A DNA stretch of 6,804 nt from an uncultured Collinsella sp. (GCA_900547805.1 URIE01000091.1:1-6804), one strand, 5' to 3'. Numbered from the stretch's first letter, positions 1 through 6,536 are shown. A program made the numbers and translations. The notes: generated by a model from the letters alone, not told the origin.

Positions 1-37
1 GCCCAAAAACGGGAGATTATCCACGCTCATTTTGCAG

Positions 38-120
38 GTAGTCATTGGGGACGTTCTTAAACGACTAGTCAAACAAGAACGTCCCCAACGACTACTCATT
101 TAAGTACGTCCCCAATGAGT
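38..120. repeat. REP-like cluster: three copies of a ~25-bp motif, one inverted and two in tandem
   Basis: The core ACGTCCCCAA occurs on the plus strand at 79-88 and 106-115 and inverted at 45-54. The two plus-strand copies form a 27-bp tandem repeat (62-88 and 89-115) matching at 22 of 27 positions by hand alignment. The inverted copy pairs with either: arms 45-58 with 75-88 (14 bp, perfect) or arms 42-54 with 106-118 (13 bp, perfect). The block can therefore form alternative hairpins. It lies beyond the 3' end of the DAHP synthase gene. GGGGACGTTCTT-type palindromes remind me of REP elements moved by IS200-like (REP-associated) transposases, but no transposase is in the window, so that link is inference. 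Confidence 0.7.
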
Positions 121-169
121 GCCCCTGGAGCAAGACAACGCCGCAGGTAGAGGGCGGACAGCGAGCGCC

Positions 170-197
170 GTTACGCGGGTTGGTAAACCCGCGTAAC
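170..197 (-). terminator. Hairpin at the stop codon of the DAHP synthase gene, possible weak terminator
   Basis: Perfect 12-base arms, GTTACGCGGGTT (170-181) and AACCCGCGTAAC (186-197), are separated by a 4-nt loop. On the transcribed (minus) strand the stem starts with the last base of the TAG stop codon. The sequence after the stem is G+C-rich with no run of T, so it does not meet the usual intrinsic terminator pattern. It may instead protect the 3' end of the mRNA or need a factor to terminate. The stem itself is certain; its role is inferred. Confidence 0.5.
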
Positions 198-1228
198 TAA
201 ATACGTTCCGCGATCTCGTGAATGAGGTAGTCGGTCTTTTCCCAGCCCAGGCACGGATCGGTGATCGACTTGCCAAAGACGCCGCCGTCGACAGGCTGGT
301 TGCCGTCCTCCAGGTAGGATTCGATCATAAAGCCCTTGACCAGCTTGGAGATGGACTCGTTGCGGCGGCAGCTGTCGAGCACCTCCTTGCAAATGCGGTA
401 CTGCTCCAGCGGGCGCTTGCCCGAGTTGTCGTGGTTGCAGTCGATGACCGCCGCCGGGTTGGCGTAGCCGGCATGCTCGGTATAGCGCTCGGCCAGGCGC
501 TCCAGGTGCTCGTAGTGGTAGTTGGGGTAGGTGCGACCGTCGAGACCGATGTAGCCACGCATGACGGCGTGTGCGAGCGGGTTGCCGTCGCACTCAACCT
601 CCCAGTTGCGGAAGATGAAGCTTTGATGTGCCTGGGCGGCGTAGATGGAGTTAAGCATGACGGTGGTGGAACCGGCGGTGGGGTTTTTCATGCCCACAGG
701 CACCGAAATGCCGCTCGACACCAGACGATGCTCCTGGTTCTCGACCGAGCGCGCGCCCACGGCGACGTAGCTCAGCAGGTCGACGAGGTACTGGTAGTTG
801 GACGGGTAGAGCATCTCGTCGGCGGTAAAGAAACCGGTCTCTTCGATGACGCGCAGGTGCATGTGGCGGATGGCCTTAACGCCTTCGAGCAGGTCATCGG
901 GCGCCTCGGGGTCGGGGTTGTGCAGCAGACCCTTGTAGCCGGTGCCCTTGGTGCGCGGCTTGTTGGTGTAGACACGCGGAATGATGATGAGCTTGTCCTT
1001 GACCTCTTCGGCGACCTTGGCCAGTCGGTTCATGTACTCAAGCACCGAGTCCTCGCGGTCGGCAGAGCACGGGCCGATGATGAGCACCTTGCGTGCGTCC
1101 TCGCCGGTAAAGACCTTGGCGACCTCGGCGTCGAATGCCTGCTTTTTGGCGGTAAGCTCGGCGGAAAGCGGCATTTCCTCGCGGATCTCCATGGGGATCG
1201 GCAGCCTGCGCTTGAATTCCATGGCCAT
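197..1228 (-). CDS. aroF: 3-deoxy-7-phosphoheptulonate (DAHP) synthase, class I AroFGH type
   Basis: This cytoplasmic enzyme joins phosphoenolpyruvate and erythrose 4-phosphate to make DAHP, the first committed step of the shikimate pathway to Phe, Tyr, Trp and chorismate products. The 343 residues match the family size (E. coli AroG is about 350) and run end to end. Family motifs appear in order: IGPCSAD (51-57), KPRT with the following GYKGLLHNPD (90-106), GARSVENQEHR (158-168), PVGMKNPTAGS (177-187), IDCNHDNSGK (262-271) and IESYLEDGNQ (302-311). By alignment from memory, the metal ligands are Cys54, His266, Glu303 and Asp324; Lys90, Arg92, Lys181 and Arg224 would bind substrate. The start at 1228 is chosen because AAGGAGG lies 6 nt upstream; the next in-frame ATG at 1222 would be 12 nt away. 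The gene is monocistronic here, with a promoter at 1285-1313. No leader peptide or T-box is visible. Family membership is certain, but the paralogue letter (F, G or H) and feedback specificity cannot be assigned. Confidence 0.96.
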   Translation of the reverse strand: MAMEFKRRLPIPMEIREEMPLSAELTAKKQAFDAEVAKVFTGEDARKVLIIGPCSADREDSVLEYMNRLAKVAEEVKDKLIIIPRVYTNKPRTKGTGYKGLLHNPDPEAPDDLLEGVKAIRHMHLRVIEETGFFTADEMLYPSNYQYLVDLLSYVAVGARSVENQEHRLVSSGISVPVGMKNPTAGSTTVMLNSIYAAQAHQSFIFRNWEVECDGNPLAHAVMRGYIGLDGRTYPNYHYEHLERLAERYTEHAGYANPAAVIDCNHDNSGKRPLEQYRICKEVLDSCRRNESISKLVKGFMIESYLEDGNQPVDGGVFGKSITDPCLGWEKTDYLIHEIAERI

Positions 1229-1234
1229 ATGGGG

Positions 1235-1241
1235 CCTCCTT
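1235..1241 (-). promoter_or_regulatory. Ribosome binding site of the DAHP synthase gene
   Basis: The minus strand reads AAGGAGG, a full match to the anti-Shine-Dalgarno core. Six bases separate it from the ATG at 1228. This spacing favours that ATG over the second in-frame ATG at 1222. Confidence 0.85.
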
Positions 1242-1284
1242 TATCAATTAACGGCAACAATTGGCGAATTCTCGAATGCTCGGC

Positions 1285-1313
1285 ATTATCCGCTGTCGCA
1301 CGCTAAAGTGCAA
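1285..1313 (-). promoter_or_regulatory. Putative sigma-70-type promoter of the DAHP synthase gene
   Basis: On the minus strand a -35 box TTGCAC (1308-1313) and a -10 box GATAAT (1285-1290) are separated by exactly 17 bp. Each box differs from consensus at one position. Transcription would begin near 1278, giving a leader of about 50 nt that is too short for an attenuator with leader peptide. A small dyad, ATTCtcGAAT (1268-1277), sits at the predicted start point and could be an operator, though four-base arms are weak evidence. The promoter lies between the mobile-element-like repeat and the gene, so the gene does not depend on read-through from the exporter operon. Confidence 0.65.
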
Positions 1314-1316
1314 GTG

Positions 1317-1341
1317 AAACCTGCCGAAAAGGGACAGGTTT
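1317..1341. other. Small hairpin just upstream of the -35 box
   Basis: Seven-base arms AAACCTG (1317-1323) and CAGGTTT (1335-1341) enclose an 11-nt loop. On the plus strand the stem is followed by ATTTT, giving a weak terminator look, but no plus-strand gene ends here. On the minus strand it ends 4 bp before the -35 box, so an upstream protein-binding site is an equal possibility. The function is unknown. Confidence 0.35.
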
Positions 1342-1435
1342 ATTTTGGTCGGTTTTATCTGGGGAAATGTCGGCGCTCGCCGGAAGGGGGGCCAACGTAC
1401 GGCACGCTGGAGCAAGTTGGATCTTCTGCGGCATA

Positions 1436-1673
1436 CCCTGTGGACAAAAAATGGCAAATATGAGTACTGTTGCTAGCGTAGTATCATATCGATCTTACAA
1501 GATAATAGACACAACAGTAAATATGTTCATTAACGTTGGCACACAGAAGCATGCTACCGGGCATTTTGATCAATTTGAAGGCATATCTAGGCCGCAATGA
1601 GGTCGTTTGGGGCAGTTTTGGCTGTTACTAAAAAGGTGACAGTACTCATATTTGCCATTTTTTGTCCACGGGG
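1436..1673. mobile_element. MITE-like element with 31-bp perfect terminal inverted repeats
   Basis: The arms at 1440-1470 and 1639-1669 are perfectly complementary over 31 bp. A T:G wobble followed by three more pairs extends the match to 1436 and 1673. The 168-bp centre is about 41% G+C by hand count, well below the flanking genes, and carries no transposase. No clear target-site duplication is visible at either possible boundary. The arms differ from the flanking operon terminator at 1729-1768, so this is not that terminator. Length, perfect arms, low G+C and lack of coding content fit a non-autonomous inverted-repeat transposon remnant. Very long structured regulatory RNA is the alternative. 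It lies upstream of the DAHP synthase promoter and downstream of the exporter operon, so it disrupts neither. Confidence 0.65.
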
Positions 1674-1728
1674 CCTTGAGGGAGGCCGTTAATCAGGTCC
1701 CGGGGGAGGCGGTTCGAGGGCCGCAGAA

Positions 1729-1768
1729 CAAAAACGGGGGCACAGTTCATTCTGCGCCCCCGTTTTTG
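1729..1768 (-). terminator. Intrinsic terminator of the marR-ABC exporter operon
   Basis: Perfect 13-bp arms CAAAAACGGGGGC (1729-1741) and GCCCCCGTTTTTG (1756-1768) surround a 14-nt loop that can form three further pairs. On the minus strand a G+C-rich stem ends in a TTTTT run, 27 bp past the stop codon of the second ABC gene. The mirror arrangement means it could also stop transcription arriving on the plus strand. This separates the exporter operon from the DAHP synthase gene. Confidence 0.88.
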
Positions 1769-1794
1769 GGTATTGCGGTTGTTTGCCGCCGGTT

Positions 1795-3651
1795 TTACGC
1801 CGCCTCGTCGAACTGCGAGTTGTACAGGTCGGCGTAGAAGCCGCCTTGGGCGAGCAACTCGTCGTGCGTGCCCTTCTCGACGATGTCGCCGTCGCGAATT
1901 ACCAAGATCACGTCGGCGTTGCGGATCGTGGACAGGCGGTGCGCGATGACAAAGCTCGTGCGGCCCTGCATCAGCGCATCCATGGCGCGCTGGATGAGCT
2001 CCTCGGTGCGGGTATCGACGTTGGAGGTCGCCTCGTCCAAAATCAGCGCCGGACGGTCGGCTAAAATGGCGCGGGCGATGGTCACGAGCTGGCGCTGACC
2101 CTGCGACAGGTTAGTGCCCTCCTCGTTGATCATAAAGTCGTAGCCACCGGCGAGCGTATGGATAAAGTGGTCGCAGCGCGCGGCGCGCGCGGCGGCCTCG
2201 ACCTCGGCGTCAGTTGCATCGGGACGTCCGTAGCGGATGTTCTCGCGGATGGTGCCGTTAAACAGCCAGGTATCCTGCAGCACCATGGCAAACTCGCCGC
2301 GCAGTGCCGCGCGGTCCCAGTCGCGCACGTCGACGCCCTCGACGCGCAGCGAACCGCCGTCCACGTCGTAGAAACGCTGCAGCAGCTTAATGAGCGTGGT
2401 CTTGCCGGCGCCGGTGGGGCCGACGATGGCAATGGTTTGGCCGGGCTGCGCCTCGCAGCTAAAGTCGTGGATGATGGTCTTGTCGGGCGTGTAGCCAAAC
2501 TTGACATGGTCGAACTCCACGTGGCCGGGGCGCTTCTCGGGAATCTGCGCGTCGGCCTTCTGCTCCTCCTCGGGCGCGGCGAGGAACTCAAAGACGCGCT
2601 CGGTGGCAGCGGCCATCGACTGCATCGTGTTGCTCACGTTGCCCAGCTGCTGCACCGGCTGCGTAAAGTTGCGCACGTACTGGATAAAGCTCTGGATGTC
2701 GCCGGGCGTGGCATTGCCGGTCAGCGCGAGCTGCGCGCCTACCACGACGACGCCCACGTAGCCCATGTTGCCCACCAAGCTCATAAGCGGCATCATCAGG
2801 CCCGATAGGAACTGCGAGCGCCAGCCACTAATAAAGAGACGGTCGTTTTGACGGTCGAACTCCTCGATCGAGGCCTCGGCGCGGTCGAACACCTGAATAA
2901 CGTTCTGGCCGGCAAAATCCTCCTCGATAATGCCGTTGACGGCGCCCAGAACCTGCTGTTGCTCGCGGAAGTACGGCTGCGAGAAGTGAATCATTACGGT
3001 CAGGATAATCGCGGCTGCCGGTAGCGTGAGCACGGTGACGCCGGTAAGCGGCAGGCTGATCGAAAGCATCATGACGAGCACGCCGATAATCTGCGTCACC
3101 GACGTGATGAGCTGCGTCACGGACTGGTTCAGGCTTTGGCCCAGCGTGTCCACGTCGTTGGTGATGCGGCTGAGCACGTCGCCCTTGCTGTGGCCGTTGA
3201 AGTAACTCATCGGTACGACGGCAATCTTGGCGGCGATTTCCTTGCGCATGCGGTAGCAGATCTTTTGCGTGACGCCGGTCATGAGCCAGCCCTGGATGAG
3301 GCTGCAGACAGAGCTCGCCAGGTACAGGCAGAGCAGAAAGCCGAGCGTCTTGGCGATCCAGTCAAAGTCAACATCGCCGGTACCGTTGACCTTGGCAACC
3401 AAGCCCTCGAACAGTTTGGTGGTAACCTGGCCGAGCACCTTGGGCCCCACAATGTTAAAGATGACCGAGCACACGGCAAAGGCGACGGCGACAAACACGG
3501 CAATCTTGTGCTGGCCGATATAGCCGAGCAGCTGCCTCATGGTGCCCTTAAAGTCCTTGGCCTTTTCGCCGCGACGCATGCCGCCCATGCGGCCCATGGG
3601 ACCACGCTGGCGGGTGGGCTTGGGAATCTGAGTCTTGGTCTCGTCTGCCAT
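1795..3651 (-). CDS. ABC exporter half-transporter, catalytically canonical subunit
   Basis: This 618-residue subunit has a six-helix membrane domain followed by an ATPase domain, the usual layout of exporter half-transporters. The N-terminus is basic and rich in Gly, Arg and Met (15-30). Membrane helices lie at about 48-70, 103-125, 178-200, 203-222, 283-310 and 318-340, judged by eye. The ATPase domain has Walker A GPTGAGKT (411-418), Q-loop Gln459, signature LSQGQ (515-519), Walker B LILDE with catalytic Glu540, and switch His571. The signature is altered (LSGGQ expected) while the catalytic residues are intact. That combination marks the canonical subunit of heterodimers such as TM288. 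The start is an ATG overlapping the upstream stop codon as TAATG, with AAGGAGG 9 nt before it. The pairing with the upstream gene is strongly supported; the substrate (drug, lipid or peptide) is not known. Confidence 0.95.
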   Translation of the reverse strand: MADETKTQIPKPTRQRGPMGRMGGMRRGEKAKDFKGTMRQLLGYIGQHKIAVFVAVAFAVCSVIFNIVGPKVLGQVTTKLFEGLVAKVNGTGDVDFDWIAKTLGFLLCLYLASSVCSLIQGWLMTGVTQKICYRMRKEIAAKIAVVPMSYFNGHSKGDVLSRITNDVDTLGQSLNQSVTQLITSVTQIIGVLVMMLSISLPLTGVTVLTLPAAAIILTVMIHFSQPYFREQQQVLGAVNGIIEEDFAGQNVIQVFDRAEASIEEFDRQNDRLFISGWRSQFLSGLMMPLMSLVGNMGYVGVVVVGAQLALTGNATPGDIQSFIQYVRNFTQPVQQLGNVSNTMQSMAAATERVFEFLAAPEEEQKADAQIPEKRPGHVEFDHVKFGYTPDKTIIHDFSCEAQPGQTIAIVGPTGAGKTTLIKLLQRFYDVDGGSLRVEGVDVRDWDRAALRGEFAMVLQDTWLFNGTIRENIRYGRPDATDAEVEAAARAARCDHFIHTLAGGYDFMINEEGTNLSQGQRQLVTIARAILADRPALILDEATSNVDTRTEELIQRAMDALMQGRTSFVIAHRLSTIRNADVILVIRDGDIVEKGTHDELLAQGGFYADLYNSQFDEAA

Positions 3652-6017
3652 TAGCGCTCGCCTCCTTCCATGACGGCTGCAATTTCTTCTTGGGTAAGCC
3701 CCAGCTCCTCGGCGGAAAGCTGCGACTGTGCGATCTCCAGGTACGCCGGGCAGCTGCGCAGCAGCTCCTCGTGTGTGCCGGTGCCCACTACGTGGCCGTC
3801 GTCGAGCACGATGATCTGGTCGGCGTGCATGATGGTCGCGATGCGCTGGGCCACGACCACGAATGCGGCGTCGGTAACGTTTTTGGCCAGCTCTTCGCGC
3901 AGGCGAGCGTCGGTCTTGTAGTCGAGGGCGCTAAACGAGTCATCGAACACCACGACCTCGGGCTTTTTGGCCAACGCGCGGGCGATGGCCAGGCGTTGGC
4001 GCTGACCGCCCGAGACATTGGAGCCGCCCTGGCTGATGGGGGAGTCGTAGCCGCCCTCGCGCTCGGCGATAAAGTCTTCCGCCTGGGCGACGCGTGCTGC
4101 CTGGCGCATATCCTCGTCACTCACCATGTCGCCGGCAAACTTGAGGTTGCTCTCGACGGTACCCGAGAACAGACGACCCTGCTGCGGAATATAACCGATG
4201 CGGCGGCGCAGCTCGGAGAGGGTCATGTCGCGCACATCGACGCCGTCGAGCGTAATGCTGCCGCCCGTGACGTCATACAGGCGCGGAATCAACTGCACGA
4301 GCGTGGACTTGCCCGAGCCCGTGGAGCCGATGATGCCAAGCATCTGACCGGCGTGCGTGGTGAAGTTCACGCCGCTGATCACGTCGGCGCGGGCATCGGG
4401 GTACTGGAAGCTCACGTCGCGGAAACACAGCTCGCCGCGCGGCGCGCTGGCCGCGGGCAGCTTGGGCGAAGCGGGGTCGTTGATGCTGGTGGGGCAGGTG
4501 ATAACCTCCTCCACGCGCTCGGCGGCAACCTCGGCGCGGGGCAGGATGACCGACACCATGGTGAGGATCATAAACGCCATGACGATCTGCATGGTGTAGG
4601 AGATAAACGCCATCATGTTGCCGACCTGCATCACGCCGTCGGACACGCCCTGCGCGCCAAACCAGACGATAAGCACGGTGATGCAGTTCATGACGAGCAT
4701 CATGAGCGGCATCATAAAGCTCATGGCGCGGTTGGTGTAGAGCTGCGTGGTCATCAGGTCGAGCGAAGCCTTGTCAAAACGCTCGAGCTCATGCTCCTCG
4801 CGGTTGAACGAGCGGATGGGCATAAGGCCGTCGAGCAGCTCGCGGGCGGTAAGGTTCACGCGGTCCACAAAGCTCTGCATCTTTTTGAACTTGGGCATGG
4901 TGAGGCCCATAAGCACGCCGACGACGGCCGAGACCGCGATGATGGCCACGGCGATGGTCCACTCCAGGCCGGTGTGGTTGGCCAGGACGCGCATGACGGC
5001 GACGATGCCCATGACGGGGGCCATCAGGCACATGCGGATAAACAGGGTTGCGGCCATCTGAATCTGCTGAATGTCGTTGGTGCAGCGGGTGATGAGCGAG
5101 GCCTGGCTAAACTTGCCCACCTCGGCCGGCGAGAAGTGCATAACCTTGTTGAAGGTTTCGCGGCGCAGGTCGCGGGCGATGGAGCAGGCGGTGCGCGAAG
5201 CCACGGCACCGGTCAGGATGGTGGCGACCAGCGACACCAGACACAGACCAAACATCGTGGTCGCCATGCGGCCCAGGTAGGCGTTCTGCACGTCGGCGGG
5301 GTCGATGCCCTGTGCCTTGTACTCGTCCTGCACATAGCTCACGGCGCGTTGGGTCACGATGGAGCCCGACATGGAGCCCATTTTGTCCGCCATATCGTTG
5401 GCGCCCTCGACGAGCTTGCCCTGGTCGATTAGGCCGCCTTCAACGCCTAGACGCAGGCTCTTCATGGTGATCTTACCGCCGTCGGCATCAATCTGCTTTT
5501 GCATGTTCTGCGCCGCAGCGGCCTTTCGCTGCATCTCGGCGAGCTGCTCGGGCGTCATCGCCGCCATCTGCTCGGGGGTGGGCATGGCCTGGGCGGCGCT
5601 GTTGTCTTTCTCGCTGGACGCCCCCATCATGTCGCCCATGGAGCTGGCGTCGATGCCTTGGTTGAGCGAAAGGACGACGGTCTCGGGCAGGCTCATAATG
5701 TCGGCGAGCTTGCTGCCGTCGGCGCGCTCGTCCTCGGTGCCCTTGTACGTGCGAATCCCGTTTTTGTCTGCCTTGCTAAACACGGCCTCCACAGCCTTGG
5801 CGTCCTTGGTGCTCATAAAGAGCTCAAGGTCATCGAGCGATTCGGCGCGGATGGTGTCGGGTACGGGCGAGGCGATGCCGTCTTGCTGCACGCCAACGTC
5901 GACGATGTCGCTCATATAGGTAGGCAGCGCCAGATCGGCGTTGCAGCTGATTACGATGAGTACGATAGCTGCGAACAGTGCCAGGACATGCTTTTTAAAG
6001 AGCTTGAGAATCCTCAC
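3651..6017 (-). CDS. ABC exporter half-transporter with degenerate ATP site and large extracytoplasmic insertion
   Basis: This 788-residue protein is longer than the usual 580-620 for a half-transporter. The first membrane helix is at about 10-32, followed by roughly 215 residues before helix two (about 252-275). Further helices fall near 328-347, 352-372, 432-455 and 465-492. By topology the insertion faces outside the cytoplasm. Part of it is rich in Met, Ala and Gln (12 Met in 127-216). The ATPase domain has Walker A GSTGSGKS (564-571), Q-loop Gln612/613 and signature VSGGQ (668-672). Walker B is VVVFDD, with Asp693 where the catalytic Glu belongs, and Gln724 replaces the switch His. These are the hallmarks of the degenerate subunit of heterodimers like TM287 and LmrC, so it should pair with the downstream gene. 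The start is a GTG inside the stop region of the regulator (GTGA overlap), with AAGGAG 9 nt upstream; an ATG at 6024 is out of frame. The substrate is unknown. Confidence 0.94.
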   Translation of the reverse strand: MRILKLFKKHVLALFAAIVLIVISCNADLALPTYMSDIVDVGVQQDGIASPVPDTIRAESLDDLELFMSTKDAKAVEAVFSKADKNGIRTYKGTEDERADGSKLADIMSLPETVVLSLNQGIDASSMGDMMGASSEKDNSAAQAMPTPEQMAAMTPEQLAEMQRKAAAAQNMQKQIDADGGKITMKSLRLGVEGGLIDQGKLVEGANDMADKMGSMSGSIVTQRAVSYVQDEYKAQGIDPADVQNAYLGRMATTMFGLCLVSLVATILTGAVASRTACSIARDLRRETFNKVMHFSPAEVGKFSQASLITRCTNDIQQIQMAATLFIRMCLMAPVMGIVAVMRVLANHTGLEWTIAVAIIAVSAVVGVLMGLTMPKFKKMQSFVDRVNLTARELLDGLMPIRSFNREEHELERFDKASLDLMTTQLYTNRAMSFMMPLMMLVMNCITVLIVWFGAQGVSDGVMQVGNMMAFISYTMQIVMAFMILTMVSVILPRAEVAAERVEEVITCPTSINDPASPKLPAASAPRGELCFRDVSFQYPDARADVISGVNFTTHAGQMLGIIGSTGSGKSTLVQLIPRLYDVTGGSITLDGVDVRDMTLSELRRRIGYIPQQGRLFSGTVESNLKFAGDMVSDEDMRQAARVAQAEDFIAEREGGYDSPISQGGSNVSGGQRQRLAIARALAKKPEVVVFDDSFSALDYKTDARLREELAKNVTDAAFVVVAQRIATIMHADQIIVLDDGHVVGTGTHEELLRSCPAYLEIAQSQLSAEELGLTQEEIAAVMEGGER
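3661..3667 (-). promoter_or_regulatory. Ribosome binding site of the second ABC gene
   Basis: AAGGAGG on the minus strand lies 9 nt before the ATG at 3651. It falls within the last codons of the upstream ABC gene, where it encodes part of the C-terminal EGGER. With the TAATG overlap this supports translational coupling and a balanced 1:1 supply of the two subunits. Confidence 0.8.
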
Positions 6018-6463
6018 TCGGCATCTCTCCTTTCTTGATTGCGGTCGATAATTTCGTTGGCACGCCTTAGAAGACGCACCATCTCTTGGGTATCTGTTTC
6101 GCCGAGCTGCTCGAGGAAAGCCGTAGTGCGGTTTTCGAATTCCCGACGTTTGATTTCGAGATCCTGGAATCCTTTGTCGGTCACCGTGACGTGTACGCGA
6201 CGACGGTCGGTCTTTGAGTGCTCGCGCTCGACCCAGCCCTTGGCTTCGAGAGCGCGTAGGATATTGGCGATGCGGGCACTCGAGACCCAGGCGCGATCAG
6301 CGAGTTCGCTCGGCGTGAGCGAACCGCCGGCGAGTATGAGGGCGCGCATGACGGCCATCTCGCCGCCGAGGGCTTTGTCCGCAAAGCGCGAAATGCGCTG
6401 ATGCATGCTTCCGAACTCGGTAAGGAGCTGACGCCCAAGCTCACGGAAATCGGTATCTTCCAC
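6014..6463 (-). CDS. MarR-family winged-helix transcriptional regulator
   Basis: This 149-residue protein has the size and layout of MarR regulators, which bind DNA as dimers and usually release it on binding a small ligand. N- and C-terminal helices (about 5-32 and 104-146) would form the dimer interface. The winged helix-turn-helix covers roughly 36-98: SLTPSELADRAWVSSARIAN (48-67) is the helix-turn-helix, followed by LRALEAKGWVERE. The wing is marked by TDRRRVHVTVTDKG (85-98), including the typical DRR. The start is a GTG with a modest AGGGG 6 nt upstream; an in-frame stop lies just before it, so no longer form is possible. It is the first gene of the operon and its stop overlaps the first ABC gene by 4 bp. 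Control of its own operon, and thus of the exporter, is the expected role but is inferred from context. Confidence 0.93.
   Translation of the reverse strand: MEDTDFRELGRQLLTEFGSMHQRISRFADKALGGEMAVMRALILAGGSLTPSELADRAWVSSARIANILRALEAKGWVEREHSKTDRRRVHVTVTDKGFQDLEIKRREFENRTTAFLEQLGETDTQEMVRLLRRANEIIDRNQERRDAE
6027..6032 (-). promoter_or_regulatory. Ribosome binding site deciding the GTG start of the first ABC gene
   Basis: AAGGAG on the minus strand lies 9 nt before the GTG at 6015-6017, inside the 3' end of the regulator gene. An ATG at 6022-6024 is only 2 nt away from this site and out of frame with the ABC protein, so GTG is the only sensible start. It begins directly with MRILKLFKK and the first membrane helix. 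Confidence 0.75.
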
Positions 6464-6500
6464 CGAAAACCCCTAACACTAGAAACTATTTCCGGTGAAA
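6458..6500 (-). promoter_or_regulatory. Stem enclosing the start codon of the MarR-family gene, possible operator or RNA hairpin
   Basis: On the minus strand the 12-base arm TTTCACCGGAAA (6489-6500) pairs along its full length with TTTTCGGTGGAA (6458-6469), allowing two G:T pairs. The 19-nt loop (6470-6488) contains the AGGGG ribosome binding site, and the second arm contains the GTG start codon. In mRNA this would bury the start codon. In DNA the two related half sequences could be paired binding sites for the regulator. The pairing is read directly from the sequence; the function is a guess. Confidence 0.5.
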
Positions 6501-6501
6501 G

Positions 6502-6507
6502 ATGATA
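6502..6507 (-). promoter_or_regulatory. Weak candidate -10 box for the operon
   Basis: The minus strand reads TATCAT, five of six bases to TATAAT, about 40 bp before the regulator start. No convincing -35 box is found 16-18 bp upstream. If used, transcription would begin inside or next to the first arm of the start-codon stem, which would weaken that hairpin in the mRNA. An alternative TATAGG (6521-6526 region) also lacks a -35 partner. Confidence 0.2.
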
Positions 6508-6536
6508 CCCCTGCACGCGCGCCCTATACGGTAGAT

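Noticed and set aside
38..120. CRISPR-like tandem repeat
   Set aside because: The two 27-bp plus-strand units are directly adjacent with no spacers, and a third copy is inverted. No cas gene is present.
218..1306. A 362-codon plus-strand open frame opposite the DAHP synthase gene
   Set aside because: It is antisense to a clear enzyme gene, and its product is a low-complexity Val/Ala/Asp/His-rich sequence with no recognisable domain, as expected from high third-position G+C on the other strand.
1229..1435. T-box, riboswitch or Trp/Phe attenuator ahead of the DAHP synthase gene
   Set aside because: The predicted leader is only about 50 nt. It has no leader peptide rich in aromatic codons, no T-box core motif, and no terminator hairpin with a T run before the gene.
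981..1463. Plus-strand 160-codon frame running through the DAHP synthase promoter
   Set aside because: It overlaps the 5' part of the enzyme gene in antisense, lacks a ribosome binding site and ends inside the repeat arm. There is no protein family resemblance.
1717..1780. Treating the terminator stem as part of the MITE-like element
   Set aside because: The arms at 1729-1768 are unrelated to the element arms ending at 1673, and their position 27 bp past the operon stop with a T run is fully explained by termination.
3690..5432. A 580-codon plus-strand open frame opposite the large ABC gene
   Set aside because: It is His/Ala/Gly/Asp-rich antisense translation without domains or a good ribosome binding site. 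The minus strand carries unmistakable ATPase motifs.
5270..5920. The large insertion as a frameshift or gene fusion
   Set aside because: The frame is continuous. The membrane domain resumes normally at about residue 252, and the family is known to tolerate loop insertions here.
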